Shown here piece after piece: positions 1 to 7,512 of a stretch of DNA of 64,000 nucleotides. Within the stretch, counting starts at the first letter, position 1; every line of letters begins with the position of its first letter. The notes below the pieces were generated by a model, which was given only the letters and a program-made list of their open reading frames with translations, was not told the origin of the DNA and made no database searches. This DNA comes from Streptomyces griseoviridis (GTDB lineage: Bacteria; Actinomycetota; Actinomycetes; Streptomycetales; Streptomycetaceae): the NCBI GenBank assembly GCA_014649155.1, contig BMSM01000010.1:1-64000 (forward strand), given 5' to 3'. A program made the translations under genes and the position numbers.

Positions 1-183
1 CGCGACGAGGGCGAGGCCTACGCCTCCAAGCTCCGCCAGGCCGGCGTCCCCGTCACCGCCGTGCGCTACCAGGGCGTCATCCACGACTTCGTGATGCTGA
101 ACGCCCTGCGCGAGACCCACGGCGCCGGGGCCGCCATCGCCCAGGCAGTCGCCGTCCTGCGCGGCGCTCTCGCCACCGCCTGA
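1..183 (+). CDS. alpha/beta hydrolase, C-terminal end (partial)
   Basis: The window opens inside this gene; only the last 60 residues are present. The segment starting RDEGEAYASKLRQAG and continuing to RYQGVIHDFVML matches the C-terminus of hormone-sensitive-lipase-type (alpha/beta hydrolase fold 3) esterases. In that family the Asp of the DEGE-like stretch and the His of IHDF are the acid and base of the catalytic triad; the nucleophile Ser would lie upstream of the window. The gene ends with TGA and is followed by a strong hairpin. Substrate cannot be judged from the fragment. Confidence 0.85.
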   Translation, partial: RDEGEAYASKLRQAGVPVTAVRYQGVIHDFVMLNALRETHGAGAAIAQAVAVLRGALATA

Positions 184-188
184 TCTCC

Positions 189-218
189 GGGGGCCGGCCC
201 GGCGCGGCGCCGGCCCCC
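189..218. terminator. GC hairpin between convergent genes
   Basis: A perfect 10-bp stem (GGGGGCCGGC at 189-198 pairing with 209-218) with a 10-nt loop sits 5 bp after the hydrolase stop and 10 bp before the stop of the convergent phospholipase-D-like gene. There is no T-run, which is normal for Streptomyces terminators. It could serve both strands. Confidence 0.6.
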
Positions 219-228
219 GCCCGGCCGT

Positions 229-1446
229 CTACAGGAACCGTCTGATCGGGAGGACCGCCGCCTCCCGCAGGCGCTGGGTGACGGAGCGCCGCCGCCAGCG
301 GACCGGGTCGATGGCCACACTGCGTTCGAGGTCCGCGTCGTAGTCCCGGTCGATCGTGGCGGTGAACGCCTCGTCCAGCACGGCGAGCATGACTTCCTCG
401 TCGTGGTCCATGGAGCGCCGGTTGAAGTTGGTGGACCCGGTCAGCGTCGCCACCCCGTCCACCGTGATGATCTTGGCGTGCATCATGGTGGGCTGGTACT
501 GGCGGATGGACACGCCGGCGGCCAGCAGCCGGGCGTAGTGGTGCTGGCCGGCGAGCTGGCACGCCCGCTGGTCGGTGTGCGGGCCGGGCAGCAGGATCTC
601 CACGGTGACACCGCGCCGGGCCGTGGCGCACAGCAGGTCGACGAAGTAGTCGTCCGGGGCGAAGTAGGCGGTGGCCAGCCGGAACCGCTGCTCGGCGGAG
701 GTGAGCATGACGCGGATCAGAGTCTGCATGTCCTGCCAGCCGAAGCTGGCCGAGCCGCGCACGACCTGGACGATGGAGTTCCCCGGCTGCTCGTGCTCGC
801 TGAAGCGGTCCCGGTCGTCGTAGAGGTCGTCATGGCTCTCGGCCCAGTTCTGCGCGAAGGCGGCGGCGATCCCGTCGACGGCCGGACCGCGCAGCCGCAC
901 GTGCGTGTCGCGCCACTCGCCGGGGTTGCGGGCGTCACCGCACCACTCCTCGGCGATGCCGACCCCGCCGGTGAACGCGGTGCGCTCGTCGACGACGAGC
1001 GCCTTGCGGTGGCAGCGGTGGTTCTGCTTGAACGGGGACAGCCACAACGGCTTGCGGAACCAGGCCACTTGTACGCCCGCGTCGTCCATGGCGTCGAGCA
1101 GGTCCCGCTCGATCTCCTTGGCGCCGAAGCCGTCGAGCAGCAACCGCACCCGTACGCCGGCCCGCGCCCGGCCGGCCAGCGCCTCGGCGAAGTCGCGGGC
1201 GATCTGACCGCGCCAGTACACGAAGGTCATCATGTCGACGGTGTGCTCGGCCCCGCGTATCGCGTCGAGCATGGCGGGGAAGATCTCGTCACCGTTGCGC
1301 AGCGGCACGAGCTCGTTGCCCTCGGTGGCCGCGATGCCGATCAGCCGCTCCAGCCGCCGGCGCAGCCGCTGCTCGCGGGCCCGCACCTCGGCCCGGGGCG
1401 CGTCTCCGGGGGTGTGGGCGGGTTCGGTGTTCTCCAGGATGCTCAT
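229..1446 (-). CDS. phospholipase D-like / cardiolipin synthase-like protein
   Basis: 405 residues with two HKD motifs, the signature of the phospholipase D superfamily: HRKALVVD at about residues 146-153 (His146, Lys148, Asp153) and HAKIITVD at about 323-330, the second followed by the typical GSTNFN. In this superfamily the two motifs together form one active site that makes a phosphohistidine intermediate and hydrolyses or transfers phosphatidyl groups. No transmembrane segments are evident, unlike classical membrane cardiolipin synthases, so it could be a soluble phosphodiesterase or an ClsB-like synthase. The ATG start begins MSILENTEPA. It is convergent with the upstream esterase and has no obvious operon partner. 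Confidence 0.85.
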   Translation of the reverse strand: MSILENTEPAHTPGDAPRAEVRAREQRLRRRLERLIGIAATEGNELVPLRNGDEIFPAMLDAIRGAEHTVDMMTFVYWRGQIARDFAEALAGRARAGVRVRLLLDGFGAKEIERDLLDAMDDAGVQVAWFRKPLWLSPFKQNHRCHRKALVVDERTAFTGGVGIAEEWCGDARNPGEWRDTHVRLRGPAVDGIAAAFAQNWAESHDDLYDDRDRFSEHEQPGNSIVQVVRGSASFGWQDMQTLIRVMLTSAEQRFRLATAYFAPDDYFVDLLCATARRGVTVEILLPGPHTDQRACQLAGQHHYARLLAAGVSIRQYQPTMMHAKIITVDGVATLTGSTNFNRRSMDHDEEVMLAVLDEAFTATIDRDYDADLERSVAIDPVRWRRRSVTQRLREAAVLPIRRFL

Positions 1447-1613
1447 GCTGCGCCTCCCAGGCGGTCGGGGGTGGCGAGCGCATCGGCCACCGGCGGACGG
1501 ACGAGCAGCAGGCTATATCGGGCGCCGGGCCGCGCCGGGGCCGGTCACCGGTGGCGGGCACCCGCGACGGGCCGGCCCGCCCAGCCGCCGGCGCGGGTCT
1601 CGCCGAGCGCCGC

Positions 1614-2111
1614 TCAGTCGGGGATCCCCGGCATGCCCCACCGGGCCGCCCTCGCCCCGACGTGGGCCTTCGGGCAGGCGCGGCGCCAGGGGGTGAGCGC
1701 CGGCGGACGGGCGGGGCGCCCGAAGAGCGGCCGTCCGCCGCGCAGGCGCAGCCGGAGCCGCGCGAGGTCGTGGACGTTGTCGTGGACGACCAGGACGCGC
1801 AGCACGCGGTCGGCGTCGTGTTCGGTGGTCCGTCCGCCGACCCGGCGCAGGCGGAGCCCGGCGGGCCGGCCGGGCCCGCCCCCGACGACGCGTGCCTCGA
1901 CCAGGCGCCGCCGGTCCCAGACCCAGTGCGCGGCCTCCCCGAGGAGGTGGAGGGCACCGGCGTGGAGCGCCCACCCGGCGTGCCCGTCGGTCCACAGCAG
2001 CAGGCCGGCGACACCGAGGAAGGCGGCCGTCACCCCGATGCCCCGGAGCCGCGGAACCCACCGCGCGCTTCTGTCGTCCGCGTCCCACAGCAGGTCGTCA
2101 CCGGCAGCCAT
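1614..2111 (-). CDS. small putative membrane protein
   Basis: 165 residues starting MAAGDDLLWDADD. I do not recognise a family. A hydrophobic stretch around residues 25-55 (VTAAFLGVAGLLLW, then ALHLLGEAAHWVW) could form one or two membrane helices. The C-terminal two thirds is rich in Arg and Gly with no motif I can name. The codon pattern is typical of the surrounding genes and the frame stays open. Alternative upstream starts in the same frame would add an improbable Arg/Pro-rich extension, so the ATG at 2111 was chosen. It is transcribed away from the PP2C gene. Confidence 0.45.
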   Translation of the reverse strand: MAAGDDLLWDADDRSARWVPRLRGIGVTAAFLGVAGLLLWTDGHAGWALHAGALHLLGEAAHWVWDRRRLVEARVVGGGPGRPAGLRLRRVGGRTTEHDADRVLRVLVVHDNVHDLARLRLRLRGGRPLFGRPARPPALTPWRRACPKAHVGARAARWGMPGIPD

Positions 2112-2302
2112 GCCGCCATCATCGGCCCCGCCCGGCACCGTGGGAAGCCCCGCGGGACGCAGCCGGGGGGCGCCCGGGTGCCTCGCCGCTCGCCGCCGCG
2201 CGCCCGGCACCCGGACCGCGCCGTCACCCGCCGGACCCGCCCCGGCACGCCGGTGTGACAAGGTGGGGCAACTGGTGCGGATGTGCGGGGAGACTGGTTC
2301 AC

Positions 2303-3514
2303 GTGATCGATCGCGGGCGCACGGCTCAGATGCTGGTGGACCTGATCCAGGTCTCGCACACGGCCAACCTGGAGGCACTGCCGCGCCTGGTGGCCGACCA
2401 CCTCCGGTCCGTGGACCTCCACGACGGCGCGATGTTCGTGGTGGACCTCCAGGACCGGGTGATGCGGCAGGTCACCGGCCGCGGACTGGACGCGGGGGAG
2501 GGCGGTGCCGAACTGCGCGTGGACGGCACGCTGCCGGGCCGGGCCTGGCAGCGGGTGGAGAGCCTCGCGGAGTCGGGCAGCCGCCAGGGGCGACGCCGCT
2601 GGTGGACACCGATCACCGACGGCGTGGAACGCCTGGGCGTGCTGCGCACGGACGTCGCCGAGGACGAGCGGCCGCAGCGGGTGCTGGGCGAGGTGGCCTC
2701 GGTGCTCGCCTTGCTGCTGCTCGGCAAGCGCTCCTTCAGCGACTCCTACGCCCGGCTGGTGCGCAGCGCGCCGATGAACGTGGCGGCGGAGATGCAGATG
2801 AACCTCATGCCGCCCCCGGCCTACGCGGGTCACAACGTCACGGTCGGCGCGGTGCTGGAACCCGCCTACGACCTCGGCGGCGACGCCTTCGACTTCGCGC
2901 TGGCCGGCTCGACCCTGCACCTGGCGGTCTTCGACGCGATGGGGCACGACACCGCCGCGGGCATCACCGCGAACGTGGCCGTGGCCGCCTGCCGCAACGC
3001 CCGCCGCCAGGGCGCGACCCTCGCCGAGGCGAGCCGGGCGGTGGAACGGACGCTGCTGGAGCAGTTCGGCACCAAACGCTACGTCACCGGCATCCTCGCC
3101 AGCCTCGACACCGAGAGCGGGGTACTGACCTGGGTCAACCGCGGCCACCACCTGCCCCTGCTCATCAGAGGCAGGCGGGTGAGCACCCCCCTGTCCTGCC
3201 CGCCCGCCGGCCCCATGGGCACCGGCCTCGGCCTCCCCGTCACCGTCTGCCGTGATCAGCTGGAACCCGGTGACCGGGTCGTGCTCTACACCGACGGCGT
3301 CGTCGAGGCCCGTGACGCGCACGGCGAGGAGTTCGGCAAGGACCGCTTCATCGACTACGTCCAGCGCCACCACTCGGGCGGTTTCACCCTCCACGAGACC
3401 CTGCGCCGCCTCATGCGCGCCGTACTGGACCACCACGCCGGGCGGATGGACGACGACGCCACCGTCCTGTTGGCCGAGTGGCGCGGCGGGCACCAGGACG
3501 ACCTCGTCCCGTGA
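2303..3514 (+). CDS. PP2C-family (SpoIIE-type) serine/threonine phosphatase
   Basis: 403 residues. The GTG at 2303 was chosen because GGGGAG lies about 10 bp upstream. The first ~165 residues form a GAF-like or uncharacterised sensory region. The rest is a SpoIIE/RsbU phosphatase domain with the metal-binding acidic motifs YDLGGDAFDF (about residue 187), AMGHDTAAG, YTDGVVEA (about 330) and the terminal DDDATVLL. Enzymes of this type dephosphorylate anti-anti-sigma factors and other phosphoproteins in partner-switching networks. No anti-sigma or STAS gene is adjacent, so the target is unknown. It is convergent with pobA, with only 25 bp between the stops. Confidence 0.85.
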   Translation: MIDRGRTAQMLVDLIQVSHTANLEALPRLVADHLRSVDLHDGAMFVVDLQDRVMRQVTGRGLDAGEGGAELRVDGTLPGRAWQRVESLAESGSRQGRRRWWTPITDGVERLGVLRTDVAEDERPQRVLGEVASVLALLLLGKRSFSDSYARLVRSAPMNVAAEMQMNLMPPPAYAGHNVTVGAVLEPAYDLGGDAFDFALAGSTLHLAVFDAMGHDTAAGITANVAVAACRNARRQGATLAEASRAVERTLLEQFGTKRYVTGILASLDTESGVLTWVNRGHHLPLLIRGRRVSTPLSCPPAGPMGTGLGLPVTVCRDQLEPGDRVVLYTDGVVEARDAHGEEFGKDRFIDYVQRHHSGGFTLHETLRRLMRAVLDHHAGRMDDDATVLLAEWRGGHQDDLVP

Positions 3515-3539
3515 TGTCCGCGCGGCGGCGCCGGGCCCG

Positions 3540-4727
3540 TCAGCCGTCGAGGCGCGCGCCGTCCAGCGGCCACCCCGTGTACGCCTCGGCGAGGTAGGCG
3601 CGGCCGGCTCCGGACTCGACGACCGTACGGAGTTCGCCGATCTGCCGCAGCCGGTCGAAGTCGCCGGCGCCGGGCTGGAGGTGGAGCATGTTCGTCATCC
3701 ACCAGGAGAAGTGCTGGGCCTTCCAGATGCGCTCGCGCGCGGTGTCGGGGAAGGCGTCGAAGAGGGTCTCGTCCCCGTCGTGGAGCAGCGCGCGCAGGGC
3801 GTCGGTGAGCAGGACGACGTCGGCGACGGCGAGGTTCATGCCCTTCGCCCCGGTGGGCGGCACGGTGTGCGCGGCGTCGCCGACGATCACCACCCGGCCG
3901 CGGCGCATCTCGTGGGCGACGAAACTGCGGAAGCGCAGCACGTCCCGCTGGAAGATGCGGCCCTCCTTCAGCGTGGTCCCGGGGACGCGGGACTGGAGGA
4001 TGTCCCACAGCTGGGCCTCGGAGTACGCCCCGGTGTCCGCGTCCGGGTCGCACTGGAAGTACATGCGCTGGACCTCGGGGCTGCGCTGGCTGATCAGCGC
4101 GAAACCGTCGGGGGAGTTGCTGTAGATGAGTTCGCCGGCGCTGGGCGGTGCCTCGCACAGGATGCCGAACCAGGCGAAGGGGTACTCCCGGAAGTAGCCG
4201 CCGTAGGAGCCGGTGACGGCCTCCCGGGCGACGCTGCGCGACCCGTCGGCGCCGACCACGACCTCGGCCTCGATCTCGACGCGGTGGCCGTCGGCGTCCT
4301 TGGCGATGATCCGCGGCCGGTCGGTCCCGGCGTCCTCGACGCGCTCGGCGGTCACGTGGAAACGCAGGTCCTGGCCGGCGGCGAGGCGCGCGGCGACCAG
4401 GTCCTTGAGCACCTCGTGCTGGGGGTAGAGCCACACGGCCCGGCCGACCGTGCCGGCGAAGTCGACGCGGTGGCCCTCGCCCTCGAAGCGCAGCTCGATG
4501 CCCTCGTGCCGTTGCCCGGCCGTGCGCACCCGGTCGGAGGCGCCGGTCTCGGTGAGTATCTCGACGGTGCCCTGCTCCAGGATGCCGGCCCGGATGGTCG
4601 TCTCTATCTCCTCCCGGCCTCGTGCGTCGATGACGACCGACTCGATGCCCTGCCGGTCGAGCAGATGGGACAGCAGCAGGCCGGCGGGGCCTGCGCCGAT
4701 GATGGCGACGCGGGTGCGTACGGACAT
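3540..4727 (-). CDS. pobA: 4-hydroxybenzoate 3-monooxygenase
   Basis: 395 residues, the usual length for PobA. It converts 4-hydroxybenzoate to protocatechuate using FAD and NAD(P)H, feeding the beta-ketoadipate pathway. The dinucleotide-binding fingerprint IIGAGPAGLL is at about residues 9-18, the RAGILEQGTVEIL substrate-loop segment characteristic of PobA follows at ~47, and the FAD ribityl motif GDAAHTVPPTGAKG appears around residue 284. No signal peptide: cytoplasmic. An IclR gene lies directly upstream in the same orientation, and PobR-type regulators of the IclR family control pobA in many bacteria. No protocatechuate genes are in the window. Confidence 0.93.
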   Translation of the reverse strand: MSVRTRVAIIGAGPAGLLLSHLLDRQGIESVVIDARGREEIETTIRAGILEQGTVEILTETGASDRVRTAGQRHEGIELRFEGEGHRVDFAGTVGRAVWLYPQHEVLKDLVAARLAAGQDLRFHVTAERVEDAGTDRPRIIAKDADGHRVEIEAEVVVGADGSRSVAREAVTGSYGGYFREYPFAWFGILCEAPPSAGELIYSNSPDGFALISQRSPEVQRMYFQCDPDADTGAYSEAQLWDILQSRVPGTTLKEGRIFQRDVLRFRSFVAHEMRRGRVVIVGDAAHTVPPTGAKGMNLAVADVVLLTDALRALLHDGDETLFDAFPDTARERIWKAQHFSWWMTNMLHLQPGAGDFDRLRQIGELRTVVESGAGRAYLAEAYTGWPLDGARLDG

Positions 4728-4798
4728 GTCGTCTCCTTCGACGGCCGGCGGGGTCGGCCAGGAGTCTGGCGCCGGTCGCCACCCCTTGACGACGGCCG

Positions 4799-4825
4799 TT
4801 CCCGTTCAATGGGAAGCGAGTTCCC
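4799..4825. promoter_or_regulatory. candidate IclR operator upstream of pobA
   Basis: Three 5-bp arms alternate here: TTCCC (4799-4803), GGGAA (4811-4815) and TTCCC (4821-4825), giving two nested inverted repeats with 7- and 5-bp spacers. They lie 72-98 bp upstream of the pobA start, between the IclR stop and pobA, where an IclR-type activator would bind. Binding itself is inferred. Confidence 0.45.
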
Positions 4826-4832
4826 GTCCTGG

Positions 4833-5588
4833 TCAGGGCCGGTGTGCGCCGATCGCCGCCGAGATGCCCGCCGCCGCGGCGCGCAGCTCCTCCACCGCCC
4901 GGCCGGTGGGCGTGGCCCGGGGGAGGACGGCCGACAGCGCGGCGACGACCTCTCCGCGGCCCTCCCGCACCGGCACGGCCACCCCCGTGGAGACCGCCTC
5001 CACCGTCCCCGGCGCGACGACCACGCCGTCCCGGCGGATGCCGGCCAGGAGGCGCCGCAGCCGGGCCGGGTCGGTCACGGTCTCGGGGGACACCGCTTCG
5101 AGCGGGCCGGCGAGGACGCGCTCGCGCAGTTCCTCGGGGCCGTGGGCGAGCAGCACCAGGCCCGACGACGAGGCGTGCAGGGGCAGCCGCCCGGCGATCC
5201 GGGTGATGTTCGCCCCCGCGTGCGGGTGGGACAGCCGCTCGATGAACAGCGTCTCGTCGTTCTCCAGTACCGCGAGCTGGGTGTGCTCACGCAGACGCGC
5301 CTGTACGTGCTCCATGAACGGCAGCGCCGCCTGCCGCAGCCGCAGGGCGCGGGAGCCGCGCAGCGCCAGTTCCCACAGCCGCATGCCCAGCCGGACCCGC
5401 TGCTCCTCGTCCCGGTCCAGCAGCCCGCAGTCCACCAGTTCGGCCACCATCCGGTGGGCCGTGGAGGACGGCAGTCCCGCCCGCCGCCCGATCTCCGCGG
5501 CGGTCTGCACGGTCCGGTCCGTGCCGAACGTCTCCAGGATTCGCACGATCCGCTCGGTGACCGACTCCCCGGAGGTCGAGTTCGCCAT
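4833..5588 (-). CDS. IclR family transcriptional regulator (PobR-like)
   Basis: 251 residues from the ATG at 5588 (MANSTSGESVTERIVRILE). An N-terminal winged helix-turn-helix (about residues 10-70, containing AEIGRRAGLPSSTAHRMVAELV) is followed by the IclR effector-binding domain. IclR proteins bind small aromatic or carbon-metabolism ligands. The position immediately upstream of pobA on the same strand, with a 105-bp gap holding a repeat array, suggests it is the 4-hydroxybenzoate-responsive regulator of pobA. A longer reading of the frame to 5768 runs into Arg/Pro-rich sequence and was rejected. Confidence 0.85.
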   Translation of the reverse strand: MANSTSGESVTERIVRILETFGTDRTVQTAAEIGRRAGLPSSTAHRMVAELVDCGLLDRDEEQRVRLGMRLWELALRGSRALRLRQAALPFMEHVQARLREHTQLAVLENDETLFIERLSHPHAGANITRIAGRLPLHASSSGLVLLAHGPEELRERVLAGPLEAVSPETVTDPARLRRLLAGIRRDGVVVAPGTVEAVSTGVAVPVREGRGEVVAALSAVLPRATPTGRAVEELRAAAAGISAAIGAHRP

Positions 5589-5653
5589 GGTGTGCCAGTG
5601 CTCCTTCGGGTACGCCGTGCCGGTCCGGGGCGTCGGGTGCCTCGCGGCGGGGG

Positions 5654-6316
5654 TCAGCGGGCGCCGCCGGGCAGCCCGGCGGCGCCCCTGCTGAGGGTGC
5701 GCAGCAGCCGGTCGAGGCAGGCGCGCAGCCGGCCCGGCATGTCGAAGGCGGCCGGGGCGAGCGCCCACCGCAGCCGCGAGCCGTCCATGACGGCGACGGC
5801 CTCGGCGGCGACGCCCGCGCAGTCGGTGTCCGGCCGCCGCTCACCGGCGGCGGCCGCGGCGCGCAGGGTGGCGGTGATCTTGTCGATGACCGAGGCGTAC
5901 CGGCGCAGGAAGTACGCGCGGGCGGGGTGGCCGCGCCCACCCGCCTCGGCGGCGGGGACGTTGACCATGCGGGTGCGGCCCGGGCGTTCGGCGTTGTACC
6001 GGGCGAGGCCGGCCAGCGACGCGAACGCCTCGCCGGCGGACCGCGGCTCGGGGGAGAAGAACCGCCGCTCGTCCTGTTCGTCACTGTGCCGCAGCACGGA
6101 GACCAGGAGGCCCTCCTTGCCGCGGAAGGGGTGCGGCGGACCGCCCTGGGTGATGCCGACGTCCTTGGCGGTCCGGGCGAGCGAGGAGGCGTGGCAGCCC
6201 CACTGGGCGAAGTGCTCGACGGCGGTGTCGAGGATGCGGGCACGCCGTTCGTCCCCGACGGCGTGACTGCCGCGGGAGGCGGATCTGCGGGGCGTGCGGC
6301 CCTCGGTGCGGTCCAT
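5654..6316 (-). CDS. TetR/AcrR family regulator with an unusual recognition helix
   Basis: 220 residues from the ATG at 6316. The N-terminal TetR helix-turn-helix is clear (ARILDTAVEHFAQWGCHASS, then GITQGG, then FRGKEGLLVSVL). Related Streptomyces proteins have GLLHHF where this one has GPPHPF. Three prolines in the recognition helix should break it, so DNA binding may be impaired. The divergent neighbour is a relic of a GH3 glycosidase, the kind of gene such TetR proteins often flank, so the regulator may have lost its target and begun to decay. The ligand domain otherwise looks complete. Confidence 0.75.
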   Translation of the reverse strand: MDRTEGRTPRRSASRGSHAVGDERRARILDTAVEHFAQWGCHASSLARTAKDVGITQGGPPHPFRGKEGLLVSVLRHSDEQDERRFFSPEPRSAGEAFASLAGLARYNAERPGRTRMVNVPAAEAGGRGHPARAYFLRRYASVIDKITATLRAAAAAGERRPDTDCAGVAAEAVAVMDGSRLRWALAPAAFDMPGRLRACLDRLLRTLSRGAAGLPGGAR

Positions 6317-6375
6317 GCCGCACACCCTAATCCGCCGCCCGGTGGTGCCGCCGGACACCACCCGCCTGCTGCAAG

Positions 6376-6526
6376 GCCGAGTCCCGCCTGTCCGGCACCT
6401 TCGGCTCGGACGCCGCCCTCACCTGCGCACGGGTGCGCCCCTGCGTCCGCGGACTTCCAGGGCGCCACCCTCGGCCGGCACGCGGTCTCGGCGAGGGTCA
6501 AGCACTTCCCCGGCGGCGGTCCCCAG
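6376..6526 (+). pseudogene. relic of a GH3 beta-glycosidase
   Basis: About 50 codons of a glycoside hydrolase family 3 gene survive in the 326-bp gap between the TetR gene and the next gene. Reading from 6376 gives SRLSGTFGSDAALT...VRPCVRG; after a one-base shift near 6454 it continues FQGATLGRHAVS...VKHFPGGGPQ. The KHFPGGGPQ block is a GH3 hallmark near residue 200 of the intact enzyme. There is no start, no N-terminus and no catalytic Asp region. The rest of the gap (6317-6375 and 6527-6642) shows nothing else recognisable. Confidence 0.6.
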
Positions 6527-6642
6527 CGGGTAACAGGGGCCGCGCGGGCCCGCCAAGCGGGTTTTCCGGTACACCTTCCGGCGGCCTTCTGGCAGCCTTC
6601 TGCCGATGCCCGGTGCGTCGGGCACCGGCGGTAGGGGGATGT

Positions 6643-7401
6643 GTGGACGCGTTGTCCTTGGTGTCGGCGATCGTCGCCGTCTGCGGCGCGGCGGTCGCCG
6701 GACTGCTCGGCTACTGGCAGCAGCGCCGCCTGCGGTCCTGGGAGCAGCGCACCTACATGGACCGGTACGGCGCCTCCCTGGCCTGGGCCGCGTTCGACCT
6801 CCAGACCCGGCTCTACAACATCCTGAACGGACACGTCGTCGACGAGGACCCCGCGCGCGGCTCCGGATTCCTGACGTCCTTCCTCACGCGCGGCACCGCC
6901 CGCGAGGCCGACTTCGTCCGCCGCAGCACGGTCTTCGTGCTCGCCGAATACCTGGGCTGGGTGGAGATCCTCCGCCGCGACGTCCAGTTCCTCGACCTCG
7001 GCCGCAGCCGCCTCAACACCCGGGTCATGCTCCAGATCTCCCGGATCGGCGCGAGCCTGTCCGCGATCGACCCGGTCAGCAACGAACTGCGGCTGTTCCG
7101 CGCCCAGCAGCGGGCCGTCGGAGAGCTGATGATCCATCCCGACGGCGAGCCGGGCCGGCGGCGCTGCCTGGGGTACGCCGAGTTCTGCGCCAAGCTGGAG
7201 GACGACAGCGACTTCGCCGGCTGGTTCGCCGTCATGCTCGCGGACGTGGACCGGCTCGCGGCGAACACCGCCCCGGCCGTCCCCCGGCTCCAGGACGTGC
7301 AGACCCAGCTGATCGCGCTGATCGACCTGCTCGACCCGAAGAAGACCCGCTTCCCGCAGTTCCGGCTCCCCTTCGACCGGCCCGGACGCGCCCTCGGCTG
7401 A
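6643..7401 (+). CDS. hypothetical protein with one N-terminal membrane anchor
   Basis: 252 residues from a GTG at 6643, preceded by TAGGGGGAT as ribosome-binding site. Residues 4-24 (SLVSAIVAVCGAAVAGLLGYW) form a single transmembrane helix. The remainder is a soluble, mainly helical, charged domain that begins with WEQRTYMDRYGASLAWAAFD. I do not recognise the family. It resembles widespread uncharacterised actinobacterial anchored proteins. The next gene, an ABC exporter on the same strand, starts 111 bp later and could be cotranscribed. Confidence 0.7.
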   Translation: MDALSLVSAIVAVCGAAVAGLLGYWQQRRLRSWEQRTYMDRYGASLAWAAFDLQTRLYNILNGHVVDEDPARGSGFLTSFLTRGTAREADFVRRSTVFVLAEYLGWVEILRRDVQFLDLGRSRLNTRVMLQISRIGASLSAIDPVSNELRLFRAQQRAVGELMIHPDGEPGRRRCLGYAEFCAKLEDDSDFAGWFAVMLADVDRLAANTAPAVPRLQDVQTQLIALIDLLDPKKTRFPQFRLPFDRPGRALG

Positions 7402-7512
7402 GCGCCGGCCACCGCCCGGCCGATGTCCGGTCATCGCCGGTCCGAGGTAAATGCCTGGACCGGTGACCGCCGGGGACGGGAAGCTTCGGGGACGCGACCT
7501 GGAGGGGGTGTG

